Source: Anaerolineales bacterium (GTDB lineage: Bacteria; Chloroflexota; Anaerolineae; Anaerolineales; Villigracilaceae). From it: 64,000 nt of DNA. This document shows positions 8,543 to 17,843 of this stretch, one piece after another. The translations under genes were made by a program, and so were the position numbers. Under the pieces are notes generated by a model that had not been told where the DNA came from, did not search any database, and saw only the letters and a program-made list of their open reading frames with translations. The stretch is taken from the NCBI GenBank assembly GCA_023382595.1, contig JAHDWB010000008.1, positions 1-64,000 on the forward strand, in the 5' to 3' direction. Each line of letters starts with the position of its first letter. Positions within the stretch are counted from its first letter, which is position 1.

Positions 8543-8607
8543 CTGCAAAGGGCGACCCTTTCTTATAGGTTGGCTTCGGGCTGCGCCTTGGCGGGTCGCC
8601 CCTGCAA
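8543..8607. repeat. Intergenic inverted repeat (GGGCGACCC type)
   Basis: TGCAAAGGGCGACCC on the left and GGGTCGCCCCTGCA on the right form an imperfect stem around about 35 bases. It fills the spacer before the amidohydrolase stop codon. Its size and GC-rich arms match the other mobile palindromes in this window. Confidence 0.55.
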
Positions 8608-8630
8608 CAAAATCGCGTAAGGCGAGCGAA

Positions 8631-10229
8631 TTATTGTCTGGGAGTTTCAAAAACGATCTTTCCATCCACAATCGTCAGCGCGGGTTTGGCGTTCAATATC
8701 TTTTCGGGCTCCAAAGCGAACAGGTCGTGCGTGAACAGCACCAGATCGGCGAGATAGCCTTCCCTGACCTGTCCCTTTTCATGTTCCTTGAATTCTGCAT
8801 AGGCGGCGTCGCGCGTATAACCGAGTATGACTTCCTCCAACGTGAGCCGTTGGTCGGGGTCCGCCTCGCTCCATTTATTACGATTGAGCGCGGCATGCAG
8901 ATGCACCATCGGGTCGAACGGCGCAACCGTCCAGTCGCTGCCGAGGCACAAGTGCGCGCCGGCATTTTTCACGTCACGCCATGCGAAGGACTTGCCCCAG
9001 CGTTCCCGCCCGACCCGCTCCAGCCAGACATCTCCGTCGCTGGCATCGAGCGGCGCGTGCCCGGTCTGCATCGAAGCGATGACGCCCAATTCATTGAAGC
9101 GCGGCAGGTCATCGGGATGGATGACTTCGATATGCTCCACGCGATGGCGGCTGTCCCGCTTCCCATTCGACCGTTGAACTGCTTCGTACCCATCGAGCGT
9201 GCGTCTCACCGCCCCATCCCCGCAGCAATGGACGAATATCTGCAAGCCCAGCCTGTCACAAGCGGATGCCATGCGCGTAAAATGCTCTGCCGAGAAAATC
9301 CCTTCCGGTTTGGCGTGCGGGTCGTCCGCATACGGCTCAAGGTTGAGCGCAGTGTACGACTCCCAAACCCCGTCCATAAAGAACTTTGCCGCCCCGCCTC
9401 GCACGAATTCGCCTTGTACCTTCGCCATTTCCGCGGCTTCGCTGAGCATCTCTTCCGTAGTCTCTGGCTTGATGTGATACGGCACATAGACCCGCAAGGT
9501 CATTTCCCCGGCATCTTCCAGTGCGGCATAGGTCATCAATTCCTGCATATCTCCGTTCATATTATGAACGCCCGTCACGCCTGCGGCATTTATCCGCGCG
9601 ATGACCATCTTCAGCAGTTCACGCTTGCGGGCTTCGCCTGGCTCGGGAATCAGGTCCGCAACGAGGCGCATGGCAGTTTCGCGCAATTCTCCGGTGGCAA
9701 GCCCGTCCCCGTCACGGACGATCACGCCGACGCCTTCCGCTTCCACGCCGGGCTGGAGAATGCCTGCCAGTTCGAGCGCTTTGGTGTTCGCCCAAGAAGT
9801 GTGACCGTCATATGCGTTTATATATACGGGGCGGTCGGAGATGATGGCGTCAAGTTGTTGGCGGGTTTCCACAATACCGTATTTGATTCCGCGCCCGTCC
9901 ACCCATGTGGAAGTTTGGTTCTGCGAAGCGAATTCCGTCAGGGTGCGCTTGAGACCGTCCAAATTTTTTACGTCATACAACTGTGCGCTTCCCGCCCAAA
10001 TGGCTCCCCACAGCAGGTGGAAGTGTGAGTCGATGAACCCGGGCGTCAGCGTGCATCCCTGTCCGTCAATGACGCGCGTGGTGTCTTCCTTGAATTCGTT
10101 TGCGCCTTCGTTCGTTCCCACAAAGAGAATGCGGCTGCCTTTCACCGCCACGGCTTGCGCGTACGGCATGTCCGGGTTGCTGGTGAAGACTCTGGCGTTC
10201 TCGATCACGATGTCTGCTTTGCTGGTCAT
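8631..10229 (-). CDS. Amidohydrolase family 3 protein (YtcJ-like)
   Basis: A 532-residue metal-dependent hydrolase of the amidohydrolase superfamily. It starts with the small beta domain (ADIVIENARVFTSN), then the metal motif GFIDSHFHL, an insertion typical of YtcJ/AF3 enzymes (GVIVRDGDGLATGELRE), the histidine motifs IFVHCCGDGAV and HRVEHIEVI, and the late metal Asp in LGSDWTVAP. Enzymes of this group cleave amide or formyl bonds in diverse small molecules; the substrate cannot be predicted. The ATG at 10229 has AGGAGAG four bases upstream and is better than the longer frame. It is divergent from mnmA. Confidence 0.9.
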   Translation of the reverse strand: MTSKADIVIENARVFTSNPDMPYAQAVAVKGSRILFVGTNEGANEFKEDTTRVIDGQGCTLTPGFIDSHFHLLWGAIWAGSAQLYDVKNLDGLKRTLTEFASQNQTSTWVDGRGIKYGIVETRQQLDAIISDRPVYINAYDGHTSWANTKALELAGILQPGVEAEGVGVIVRDGDGLATGELRETAMRLVADLIPEPGEARKRELLKMVIARINAAGVTGVHNMNGDMQELMTYAALEDAGEMTLRVYVPYHIKPETTEEMLSEAAEMAKVQGEFVRGGAAKFFMDGVWESYTALNLEPYADDPHAKPEGIFSAEHFTRMASACDRLGLQIFVHCCGDGAVRRTLDGYEAVQRSNGKRDSRHRVEHIEVIHPDDLPRFNELGVIASMQTGHAPLDASDGDVWLERVGRERWGKSFAWRDVKNAGAHLCLGSDWTVAPFDPMVHLHAALNRNKWSEADPDQRLTLEEVILGYTRDAAYAEFKEHEKGQVREGYLADLVLFTHDLFALEPEKILNAKPALTIVDGKIVFETPRQ

Positions 10230-10335
10230 GGTCTCTCCTGTCATTCCATCGAATGCGCCGAATATACTTTGAGTCCGCCGCATGCGTCAATTCTGCTTTC
10301 TACGGTCTTTTGTCCACGGTCTGCCCTCCAATGAG

Positions 10336-10341
10336 TATAAT
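10336..10341 (+). promoter_or_regulatory. -10 box of mnmA
   Basis: TATAAT nine bases before the mnmA ATG, with TTGTCC at 10310-10315 as a possible, widely spaced -35. Initiation about seven bases downstream would give a leader of two or three bases, and no Shine-Dalgarno is present, so the mRNA is probably leaderless. Confidence 0.65.
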
Positions 10342-10350
10342 CAGGCTGTT

Positions 10351-11418
10351 ATGGAAAAAAGAAAAGTGGTCGTCGCCATGTCCGGCGGCGTGGATTCGTC
10401 CGTTGCGGCGGCGTTGCTCAAACAGCAGGGTTACGATGTAACCGGCATGATGCTCCGTTTATGGAGCGAGCCGGGCAAGGAAGATTCCAACCGTTGCTGC
10501 ACGCCCGATTCGATGGCACAGGCGCGGCGCGTGGCTGGCATTCTGGATATCCCGTTTTATGTCATCGATGCAAAGGATGTCTTCCGCGAGACTGTGGTCC
10601 AGTATTTTCTGGACGGCTATGCGCGCGGCGAGACTCCAAATCCGTGCCTGCTGTGCAACCGCCAGATCCGCTGGACGTTTCTGCTGGATCATGCCCTGGC
10701 TCTCGGGGCGGAGTTCATGGCAACCGGTCATTATGTGCGCATCCGGCAGGGTGAATTGGGGAAGAAGGAATTGCTCCGCGCGGTGGATCACTCGAAAGAT
10801 CAATCCTACGTCTTGCATGTGCTGACGCAGGACAAGCTGAAACATGCCTTGTTCCCGGTCGGGGAATATCCCAAGCCGGAGATCCGTCGCTTCGCGGCTG
10901 ACTTTGGGCTGCCGACCGCTTCGAGAGCCGATTCGCAGGACCTGTGCTTTCTCGCGGGCGAAGATTATCGTAATTTTCTGCGGCGCAATGCGCCTGAGAT
11001 CCTTCAACCCGGAAATATCGAAACCCCGGATGGCAGGGTGATCGGGCGGCATGACGGGCTGGCGAACTACACCATCGGTCAACGCAAGGGCTTGGGAGTC
11101 GCCTCGCCCGTGCCGTTGTATGTGATCACGAAGGACGCGTCGAGCAATGCGTTGGTGGTGGGGACGCGCGATGAATTGGGGATCTCGGAGTTGACCGCTG
11201 GCAATGTCAATTGGGTCAGCGGGGAGGTGCCGAACGAACCCTTCCGCGCGGAAGTGAAGACCCGTTACACGGCGAAGGAAGTGCCGGCGTGGGTCAAGCC
11301 AATGGACGGGAATCAGGCACACGTCACGTTCGATGCGCCTGTGCGGGATGCGACGGCGGGTCAGGCGGCGGTTTTTTATCAGGGCGATGTCATGCTTGGC
11401 GGAGGGATCATTCCATAA
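10351..11418 (+). CDS. mnmA: tRNA-specific 2-thiouridylase MnmA
   Basis: A 355-residue enzyme that thiolates U34 of tRNA-Lys, -Glu and -Gln using ATP and a persulfide donor. It shows the PP-loop SGGVDSSVAA at the start, the first catalytic cysteine in ETPNPCLLCNRQIRW (about residue 100), ATGHYVR, DQSYVLH, the second catalytic cysteine in DLCFLAG (about 197), and the C-terminal beta domain. The start ATG at 10351 follows a TATAAT box. The gene stands alone, divergent from the amidohydrolase gene. Confidence 0.97.
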   Translation: MEKRKVVVAMSGGVDSSVAAALLKQQGYDVTGMMLRLWSEPGKEDSNRCCTPDSMAQARRVAGILDIPFYVIDAKDVFRETVVQYFLDGYARGETPNPCLLCNRQIRWTFLLDHALALGAEFMATGHYVRIRQGELGKKELLRAVDHSKDQSYVLHVLTQDKLKHALFPVGEYPKPEIRRFAADFGLPTASRADSQDLCFLAGEDYRNFLRRNAPEILQPGNIETPDGRVIGRHDGLANYTIGQRKGLGVASPVPLYVITKDASSNALVVGTRDELGISELTAGNVNWVSGEVPNEPFRAEVKTRYTAKEVPAWVKPMDGNQAHVTFDAPVRDATAGQAAVFYQGDVMLGGGIIP

Positions 11419-11498
11419 GAAACTTAAACACTGACGACGCAGCCTCCAAGTGAGGCTGGCAGAAGAACCAACCTAATTTCATCCAGAAAGGATCTTCC

Positions 11499-13409
11499 AT
11501 GAACTATCGTATCGAATCGTTAATGTCTGCTCGTTTGTTCGTTGCGCCGCAATATGCGGATGAGCGCGTGTATTTCCTGAGCAATCTTTCGGGGCACCTG
11601 AGTTTGTATGCCATGTACCATGGCGGCAGTGTGCCGGAGCCTCTCCTGCCCCCGCATATTGCTCTGCAGAATCCGCATTTGATCGGGGGGCATTCGTTCT
11701 ACGTCTTCCCAAAACTGGGCAAGATCCTGGTGATGATCGACAGCAACGGCGATGAAAATTACCAACCGATGCTGCTCCCAATGGACGGCGGTTTCCCCGA
11801 GCCATCCTTCAAGAATTTCTTTGCGAAGTATCGCGTTCATCTCGGCGAGTGTGACCCTGATAAAGGCATCATCTACCTGCAGGCAGAGCGCCGAGACAAG
11901 CCGCTGGTCGAAACCTATCGCGGTGATCTGAAGACCGGCAAGTTGACGAAGATCGCGCAAAGCGCCTTTGGGTACGGCGTTGGCGCGCACAGCGCCGATC
12001 ATAAGAGACTGCTGGTGGGCACAGGCTACTCGGTCGGTGACGCGGTGCTGTATCTGTGGGTGAACGGCAAGATGACGCTCCTGTACGGCAAGCCGTTGGA
12101 AAAACGTAAACCCGGCGAGCAGGTTCCGTTGAACGGATTGGGCGGCGCGGTATTCTCTCCGGGCGGAAAGGGTGTGATCATCACCAGTTCCGTGTTTGAC
12201 GATACATACAGCCTGGGATACATCGACCTCAAGAAGCCCGGCATGCTCAAACCCGTTGCGTTGAAGGGTGTTGTCCACATGGGCGTGGGCGAGATGGAGA
12301 ATATCTCTCATTTAAAGGAAAACCGCTATCTGGTCACTTTCAATATCGACGGCTGTTCCTGGGCGTATGAAGGCGTGTTCGATGAAGCAAAACTGACGAT
12401 GACGCTCAAGCATGTGCTGGTCGGGCAGGAGCCGTTCGACGGCGGTGTGCTGGAGCACATGGATTACGACAAGACGGAGGATGTCTTTACGTTCTCGTTC
12501 TCGACCGCTACATCACCGACGCAGATCTATTCCATCGAAGGCACGAAGCGTAATTTGATGATCCTGCACACCAACGAGAAGATCCTTGGAATTCCGGATG
12601 CACATCTCTCGAAAGGCGAAGACGCCTCCTTCATCACTCATGACGGCTTGCGCGTTTCAGCGCGGCTTTATCTCCCCGCCAAAGGGCTGGGATACAAGGG
12701 ACCGCGCCCGCTGGTGTATTACATACACGGCGGTCCGCAGGGACAGGAGCGCCCGGACTTCGCGTGGTTCTCGATGCCGCTCATCCAGTTCCTGACCCTG
12801 CGCGGATTTGCGGTCTTCGTCCCGAACGTGCGCGGCTCGACCGGTTATGGACTTTCCTATACCAAACGCATCGACCGTGATTGGGGCGGGCTCGACCGCC
12901 TTGACCATGTCCACGCCATGACCAAGGTTCTACCAAAGGACAAACGTGTGGATGTCAAACGCGCGGCGGTGGTCGGACGCTCGTATGGCGGATACATGAC
13001 GTTGATGCAGGCGGGCATGCACCCGAATTTGTGGAAGGCATCCTGCGATATGTTCGGTCCGTATGATCTGGTCACGTTCTCCGAGCGCATCCCCGAGACG
13101 TGGAAGCCGTACTTCAAACTTGCCATCGGTGATATTGACAAACCAGAAGAACGCGCCGACCTGATCCAACGTTCGCCCAAGACCCACCTCCATAAGATGA
13201 AAGCGCCGATGCTGGTCATTCAGGGAAGAAACGACCCGCGCGTGGTGGCAGCGGAGTCGGAAGACCTCGTCCGCGAACTAAAGAAGAAAGGCAAACCCAT
13301 CGAACTGCTGGTCTTTGAAGACGAGGGTCACGACGTATTGAAGTACGAAAACCGCGTCACCTGCTACAATGCCATCACAGACTTCTTTACCAAACATTTG
13401 AAGCCGTAA
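11499..13409 (+). CDS. S9 family prolyl-oligopeptidase-type peptidase
   Basis: A 636-residue serine peptidase. The first 360 or so residues form a beta-propeller-like region (repeats such as GGAVFSPGGKGVIITS); the C-terminal third is an alpha/beta hydrolase with the oxyanion region YYIHGGPQGQERP, the nucleophile elbow GRSYGGYMT (about residue 495), the acidic residue in GRNDPRV and the histidine in EGHDVLK. Such enzymes (acylaminoacyl- or dipeptidyl-peptidases) trim short peptides. There is no signal peptide, so it is probably cytoplasmic. The start has AAAGGATC upstream. A perfect 14-bp hairpin follows the stop. Confidence 0.92.
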   Translation: MNYRIESLMSARLFVAPQYADERVYFLSNLSGHLSLYAMYHGGSVPEPLLPPHIALQNPHLIGGHSFYVFPKLGKILVMIDSNGDENYQPMLLPMDGGFPEPSFKNFFAKYRVHLGECDPDKGIIYLQAERRDKPLVETYRGDLKTGKLTKIAQSAFGYGVGAHSADHKRLLVGTGYSVGDAVLYLWVNGKMTLLYGKPLEKRKPGEQVPLNGLGGAVFSPGGKGVIITSSVFDDTYSLGYIDLKKPGMLKPVALKGVVHMGVGEMENISHLKENRYLVTFNIDGCSWAYEGVFDEAKLTMTLKHVLVGQEPFDGGVLEHMDYDKTEDVFTFSFSTATSPTQIYSIEGTKRNLMILHTNEKILGIPDAHLSKGEDASFITHDGLRVSARLYLPAKGLGYKGPRPLVYYIHGGPQGQERPDFAWFSMPLIQFLTLRGFAVFVPNVRGSTGYGLSYTKRIDRDWGGLDRLDHVHAMTKVLPKDKRVDVKRAAVVGRSYGGYMTLMQAGMHPNLWKASCDMFGPYDLVTFSERIPETWKPYFKLAIGDIDKPEERADLIQRSPKTHLHKMKAPMLVIQGRNDPRVVAAESEDLVRELKKKGKPIELLVFEDEGHDVLKYENRVTCYNAITDFFTKHLKP

Positions 13410-13425
13410 CGTTTCCATCGAGATC

Positions 13426-13457
13426 AAGCGGACAGTCACATTCGTGACTGTCCGCTT
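13426..13457 (+). terminator. Perfect hairpin after the S9 peptidase gene
   Basis: AAGCGGACAGTCAC and its exact complement around ATTC. The T-run is short (TTG), so it is either a weak terminator or an mRNA 3'-end stabiliser. Confidence 0.55.
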
Positions 13458-13479
13458 GCAAAAGGCGACTGCTGTCAGG

Positions 13480-13758
13480 ATGACCATCCCCGCTCTGTTG
13501 TTTGGACTGATTCTCGCATTGCTCGCTGGAGCGCTGTTTCACGCGGTGCGCGGCGGGGATGGTTTACGCCTGCTGGTCAATTCCCTGCTCAGTATCCTCG
13601 GTTTTGCCATTGGACAGTGGGGGAGCATGGCATTTGGCTGGACCCTTTTTCCGTTCGGCGCGCTGGATATCGGCTTCGGATTGATCGGGAGCATTCTCCT
13701 GCTCCTTTTGGGGGATTGGCTGAGCCGCATCGAACCGAAAAAGAAAAAAGGGGTATAA
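13480..13758 (+). CDS. Small integral membrane protein
   Basis: A 92-residue protein with three hydrophobic stretches (about 3-22, 29-49 and 53-78) and a basic tail EPKKKKGV. I do not recognise the family; the size and Gly-rich helices resemble small GlsB/YeaQ-type membrane proteins, but there is no firm match. The longer frame from 13444 would begin inside the preceding hairpin, so I prefer the ATG at 13480. The -10 box for the next gene overlaps its stop codon. Confidence 0.6.
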   Translation: MTIPALLFGLILALLAGALFHAVRGGDGLRLLVNSLLSILGFAIGQWGSMAFGWTLFPFGALDIGFGLIGSILLLLLGDWLSRIEPKKKKGV

Positions 13759-13759
13759 T
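13754..13759 (+). promoter_or_regulatory. -10 box of the DUF368 gene
   Basis: TATAAT overlapping the stop codon of the preceding gene; it would start transcription near 13766 and leave a leader of about 50 bases before the ATG at 13815. Confidence 0.5.
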
Positions 13760-13814
13760 CCGCCCGTTTTGACTTTCTCCATCTTTATGAAATTATTGAA
13801 ATCAGGTGCTTATT

Positions 13815-14744
13815 ATGGAAAACCCTACGAATAAAAAAAGAACATTATTGGATTATTTCTGGATCGGCGCGCGCGGATTTGCAATGGGCGCGGCGGACGT
13901 TGTGCCCGGCGTTTCAGGCGGCACGATGGCGTTCATCCTCGGCATTTACGATGAATTGCTCGATGCCATCCACTCGGTGGACATGAACTTTATCCGCCGC
14001 ATCTTTACCCTCAAATGGCGCGAAGCCTTCGATAACTTCCCCTGGCAATTCCTGCTCGCGCTTGCGCTGGGAATTGGCACTGCCATTCTGACCCTTGCCA
14101 GCGCTTTGCACTGGGCGCTGGAAAACAAGCCCGTATATATCTGGGCGTTCTTCTTCGGCTTGATCGTCGCTTCGATCATCACGGTCCGCAAACGGGTCGG
14201 CACATGGAGCGCGGTCAACATTTTGGCGGCGTTGGCAGCAACGGTCGGAGCGTATATCCTTGTTGGTCTGACCCCGTCCGAGACGCCGCACACTCCGCTT
14301 TTGCTCTTCCTGAGCGGCGCGTTCGCCATTTGTGCCATGATCCTGCCGGGTATTTCAGGCGCTTTCATTCTCGTTCTGCTTGGAAAATACGCCTATGTTC
14401 TCGCGGCTGTCAAGAACTTTGACCTTGTCACCATTGCGCTGGTTGGCGCGGGCGCGGTGATCGGTTTGCTTGCCTTTGTGCGTCTGCTGCGCTGGATGTT
14501 GAACAAAAATCACGATCTGGTCGTTTCCATTCTGACGGGCTTCATGATCGGTTCGCTGCGCAAGGTCTGGCCCTGGAAGGAACTCGAACCCATCAGCGAA
14601 ACCTTCATCAAGGAAACGAATTTCATTCCCGCGGCATTCAACTCCGAAGTATTCATCGCGGTTTTATTTATGGTTGCAGGCATCGCGCTTGTGCTGGTTA
14701 TGGAATACTTCGCCAACCGCTCGCCAAAGACTGCCGGGAAGTAG
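13815..14744 (+). CDS. DUF368 membrane protein, putative polyprenyl-phosphate translocase
   Basis: A 309-residue polytopic protein with the DUF368 signature (RGFAMGAADVVPGVSGGTMAFILGIYDELL) and its repeat half (LPGISGAFILVLLGKY). About eight membrane segments are visible. Work on this family (PopT) points to return of undecaprenyl phosphate across the cytoplasmic membrane during envelope synthesis; that role is taken from the family. The ATG at 13815 is used rather than a GTG three codons earlier. The next gene starts right after its stop, so the two form an operon. Confidence 0.9.
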   Translation: MENPTNKKRTLLDYFWIGARGFAMGAADVVPGVSGGTMAFILGIYDELLDAIHSVDMNFIRRIFTLKWREAFDNFPWQFLLALALGIGTAILTLASALHWALENKPVYIWAFFFGLIVASIITVRKRVGTWSAVNILAALAATVGAYILVGLTPSETPHTPLLLFLSGAFAICAMILPGISGAFILVLLGKYAYVLAAVKNFDLVTIALVGAGAVIGLLAFVRLLRWMLNKNHDLVVSILTGFMIGSLRKVWPWKELEPISETFIKETNFIPAAFNSEVFIAVLFMVAGIALVLVMEYFANRSPKTAGK

Positions 14745-15146
14745 ATGGGCGTCCGCGAATCGCCGCACTCCATGAAAAGGCTGGCGATCCTTTTTACCCT
14801 CTTTTTCATTTCCATCATCCTGCTCGCGGATTTTGGTTACTTGCGGATCCCCCTGCGTCTGCTGAGCAGGATTCCCTTCGGCGACAAGATCCTGCACTTC
14901 CTGCTGGTCGGGACTCTGACCTTTCTGGTGACGTCCAGCCTGATCCAGTCGCTTCGTTCCATAAACCCGAAGTGGGTTGCTGTTGCCTCGGGCTTTCTCT
15001 TCGTTGCGATCTTTACGCTGGAGGAGTTATCGCAAGACTTCTTCCGCGGCAGGGATGCTTCACTCGCCGATCTGCTTGCAAACTATGCCGGCATCCTGTT
15101 CTTCGGTTTTCTTGCTTGGATATTAAACAAAAAACGGAAGCCGTGA
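14745..15146 (+). CDS. VanZ-like membrane protein
   Basis: A 133-residue protein with four hydrophobic segments and the VanZ-like pattern GDKILHFLLVGTLTF (second helix) and ELSQDFFRGRDASLADLLANYAG near the end, where Asp and Asn residues in the last helices are typical of the family. VanZ proteins were named from teicoplanin resistance but most have unknown roles. The start codon follows the DUF368 stop without a gap (TAGATG); the ATG ten codons later (MKRLAI) is also possible. A terminator follows. Confidence 0.85.
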   Translation: MGVRESPHSMKRLAILFTLFFISIILLADFGYLRIPLRLLSRIPFGDKILHFLLVGTLTFLVTSSLIQSLRSINPKWVAVASGFLFVAIFTLEELSQDFFRGRDASLADLLANYAGILFFGFLAWILNKKRKP

Positions 15147-15161
15147 GGGCTTCTGTTTTTT
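15137..15161. terminator. Terminator after the VanZ-like gene
   Basis: GGAAGCC, loop GTGAG, GGCTTCT, followed by a T-rich run; it overlaps the end of the VanZ-like gene. It lies between convergent genes, but the T-run favours the plus strand. Confidence 0.65.
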
Positions 15162-15179
15162 GTTTGTAGATCAGCGGGG

Positions 15180-17759
15180 TTATGGCACAAGGGTCAAAAG
15201 ACCTTCACTATCGTTGACGATCGAAGCGCGGTCCCACCACATGGGATAGTACTGGGTACCCGCCCATAAGGGAGCCATGTCGTCATAATGCGGATGATAG
15301 GCGTGACCGGACTGTCCGGTTGTGTGGACGGTGAGCGAATTGTTCAAGTCGCTGAAATCCACGATCATGCGCATGGAAGGCAGCCAGTCGATCTCGTAGC
15401 CGTCGCGAACCGACCAGCCCGTGGCATTGACAATGGAATCCCCGCCGCCCGCCGGGAACGGTCCGCGGTTGAACAGATCCTCGATCAGGAAGATGCCGGC
15501 TTCCCCCAAGGTCCCGTTGCGGAAGGTGGCGGTGTGCAGATCGCCCCACTGCCATGTCAACGGATCTTTTCCAAGCAGAGTTTCCAGCTCGGCAACCGCC
15601 TCCTCGAATGACGCCCTCATCATATCGTCCATGCCCTCGACAATTTCGCTCGTGGATTTATCGTCCCAGAACGGGTCATCGGGATTATTTATCATGGTTC
15701 GCATGACCTCTGTCCAGCGCGAACCGCCATCCACGGAGTAACGTTCGGGGAGATCGTCGTTGAACGTGTTCTGCAGGAGGTGACGCCAGAAGGCGTTGAA
15801 CACAGCCGCGGGCGCAGAGTCGACGCGGGCTTGATAATCCCAGCCGCGCAGGATATCCACAGCGATGGCTTCATTCGGTTTCGAGAACTTGAAATCCCTT
15901 TGCAGGAGGATCGGGACGAGCAGTTCGGCATTGGCGTCATGGCTATCGCCGTGCATTTGTTGAATGTAGGGAATATCGATCCTGCCGGATGTGTTCTCGA
16001 TCATGCCCACGATGCGGTCGGCGCGGAAGCCGTAATCCCAATCCTTGGTGATGAGGTAGGGATAATCCCAGGGCTGGCAGCGGTTGTTCGCTGTGACGAT
16101 GTATCCCTCCGTGGGATTGAAGGAGTAGGGCAGTTCCTCGAATGGAATGTAGCCGATCCAATCGTATTCGTCCGTCCAGCCGGGGACAGGCAGTGTGCCG
16201 TCGCCGTTCCTGCGGATCGGAATATCGCCGGGCATCTGGTAGCCGATGTTGCCGTCCACGTCGGCGTACACCAGGTTTTGCGCAGGGACGTGGAATGCCC
16301 GCGCGGCTTCGCGGAACTCGTCCCAATTCTGCGCTTTGTTGAAACCCCAAATGGCTTCGAACGGCGTGGATGGAGTGAGGGCGGTCCATGCCAGCGCGAT
16401 AACATATTGCTCAGGCAGTTCGATTCCAGCACGATCCTTGAACGCCTCGAACTCTTCATCGTCCGGCGCGCCCTGATCTTTGAGCGGAAGATACGTCTCC
16501 GAGATGACCGGTCCGTGGCGGGTGCTTTTTACAGTGAGGGTCACCGCTTCGCCGCCGACGACTTCGATGGTCTCTTCGTAGGTTTCAAAATCCACCCATG
16601 CGCCATTGACCTCATATTGGTTCGGGTTGTCCGGATTTACTCGTTCGATGTACAAGTCCATGACATCGGGTCCGGTGTTGGTGAAGCCCCATGCGATCCT
16701 GTCATTATGCCCGATGACCACGCCGGGGACGCCCGCGAAGGTGAAGCCCGCCACATTCAACGGACAGGCATCCGTCTTTTCCACGCAGTGCAACCCCATT
16801 TGATACCAGATCGAAGGCATTTGGATGCCCAGATGCGGGTCATTGGCGAGGTAGGGCATGCCGGTATCGGTCAGGTCGCCGGAAACCACCCAAGAGTTGG
16901 AACCAATGCCGCTGCTCCACGGACCAAGTATCGGGTCCAGTAAGGATGCGTTGTAGGCGGCTGAGTCAAGCGGCAGTTTGGAGAAGTCAAAGGATGTAAC
17001 TTCCGCGCTGGCGGGCGCGTGCCAAGCCTGCACTTCGACCGGCATCGACTCGACAATGACGGGATGATCCTGCGGGTAGGCGGGGAAAAGCTGCTGGATC
17101 TGTTCAGGTGTCAGCGTTTTCAGCAGGACGGCGCGTTCGATCTCCGCGTTCATGTTGCCGCGCAAGTCCCACGCCATGGCTTTTCCCCAGGTGAGCGAAT
17201 GGATGGGAGTCCACGCTTCGATCTCGTACTCCGGGCTGAGCAGACCAAGGATGGAGTATTCCAGGCTGAGGGCGGTTCCACTGTGATCTTTGAGATAAGC
17301 GTTCACGCCGTCCGTGTAGGCTTGCAGGATGGCGCGCAGGTTGGGGGGCAGTGCCTGCCATTCGGCTTCGGCAGTTTTGCGCCAGCCCAGCGTGCGGATG
17401 AAGGCATCCGTTTCGACCTGACCCGCCCCGAACATCTTCGAAAGCTCGCCCGAGCCGATGTGACGCCAGGTGTCCATTTGCCAGAAGCGGTCCTGCGCGT
17501 GGACGTAGCCCTGCGCAAAATACAGATCGTGCGAGGTGGTGGCGTAGATGTGCGGGATACCCATCGCGTCGCGGTAGATATCGACCCTGCCGTCCAGCCC
17601 TGCGGCTTGAATCTCCCCGTTAATTTGCGGGAAGGATTTCGGCGCAACGTTGTTGGGCAGGTGGCTCTTGAAATAGTAGAACCCGCCTGCCGCCGCAACG
17701 ACCAACAAGATCAATGCGCCAATGAAAATACGACCGATCAACTTGCCTGCTGTTCTCAT
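15180..17759 (-). CDS. Penicillin acylase family (S45) Ntn-hydrolase, membrane-anchored
   Basis: An 859-residue precursor. An N-terminal hydrophobic segment (about 8-28) could be a signal or anchor. The alpha-chain region has DIYRDAMGIPHIYATTSHDLYFAQGYVHAQDRFWQMD. The autoprocessing site is the Gly-Ser in GIGSNSWVVSG (about residue 290), so Ser becomes the beta-chain N-terminal nucleophile. The beta chain contains HDGP-like RHGPVI, ALAWTAL, and PAQNLVYADVDGNIGYQMPG. Members hydrolyse amides, from beta-lactam side chains to acyl-homoserine lactones; the substrate is unknown. It is 85 bases downstream of the modular lipoprotein gene. Confidence 0.93.
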   Translation of the reverse strand: MRTAGKLIGRIFIGALILLVVAAAGGFYYFKSHLPNNVAPKSFPQINGEIQAAGLDGRVDIYRDAMGIPHIYATTSHDLYFAQGYVHAQDRFWQMDTWRHIGSGELSKMFGAGQVETDAFIRTLGWRKTAEAEWQALPPNLRAILQAYTDGVNAYLKDHSGTALSLEYSILGLLSPEYEIEAWTPIHSLTWGKAMAWDLRGNMNAEIERAVLLKTLTPEQIQQLFPAYPQDHPVIVESMPVEVQAWHAPASAEVTSFDFSKLPLDSAAYNASLLDPILGPWSSGIGSNSWVVSGDLTDTGMPYLANDPHLGIQMPSIWYQMGLHCVEKTDACPLNVAGFTFAGVPGVVIGHNDRIAWGFTNTGPDVMDLYIERVNPDNPNQYEVNGAWVDFETYEETIEVVGGEAVTLTVKSTRHGPVISETYLPLKDQGAPDDEEFEAFKDRAGIELPEQYVIALAWTALTPSTPFEAIWGFNKAQNWDEFREAARAFHVPAQNLVYADVDGNIGYQMPGDIPIRRNGDGTLPVPGWTDEYDWIGYIPFEELPYSFNPTEGYIVTANNRCQPWDYPYLITKDWDYGFRADRIVGMIENTSGRIDIPYIQQMHGDSHDANAELLVPILLQRDFKFSKPNEAIAVDILRGWDYQARVDSAPAAVFNAFWRHLLQNTFNDDLPERYSVDGGSRWTEVMRTMINNPDDPFWDDKSTSEIVEGMDDMMRASFEEAVAELETLLGKDPLTWQWGDLHTATFRNGTLGEAGIFLIEDLFNRGPFPAGGGDSIVNATGWSVRDGYEIDWLPSMRMIVDFSDLNNSLTVHTTGQSGHAYHPHYDDMAPLWAGTQYYPMWWDRASIVNDSEGLLTLVP

Positions 17760-17843
17760 GACTCTTCTCCGGCAAAAAATTCATCCATGGATGCTGGAGG
17801 GAAATGACAGTCCATGGATGTTGTTTTATTGAAAAACGTTTTT

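Noticed and set aside
8532-10028. 498-codon plus-strand frame over the amidohydrolase gene
   Set aside because: The minus-strand frame has all amidohydrolase metal motifs; the plus frame has none of any family.
15780-16943. 387-codon plus-strand frame over the penicillin acylase gene
   Set aside because: Antisense shadow; the minus strand carries the Ntn-hydrolase nucleophile and family motifs.
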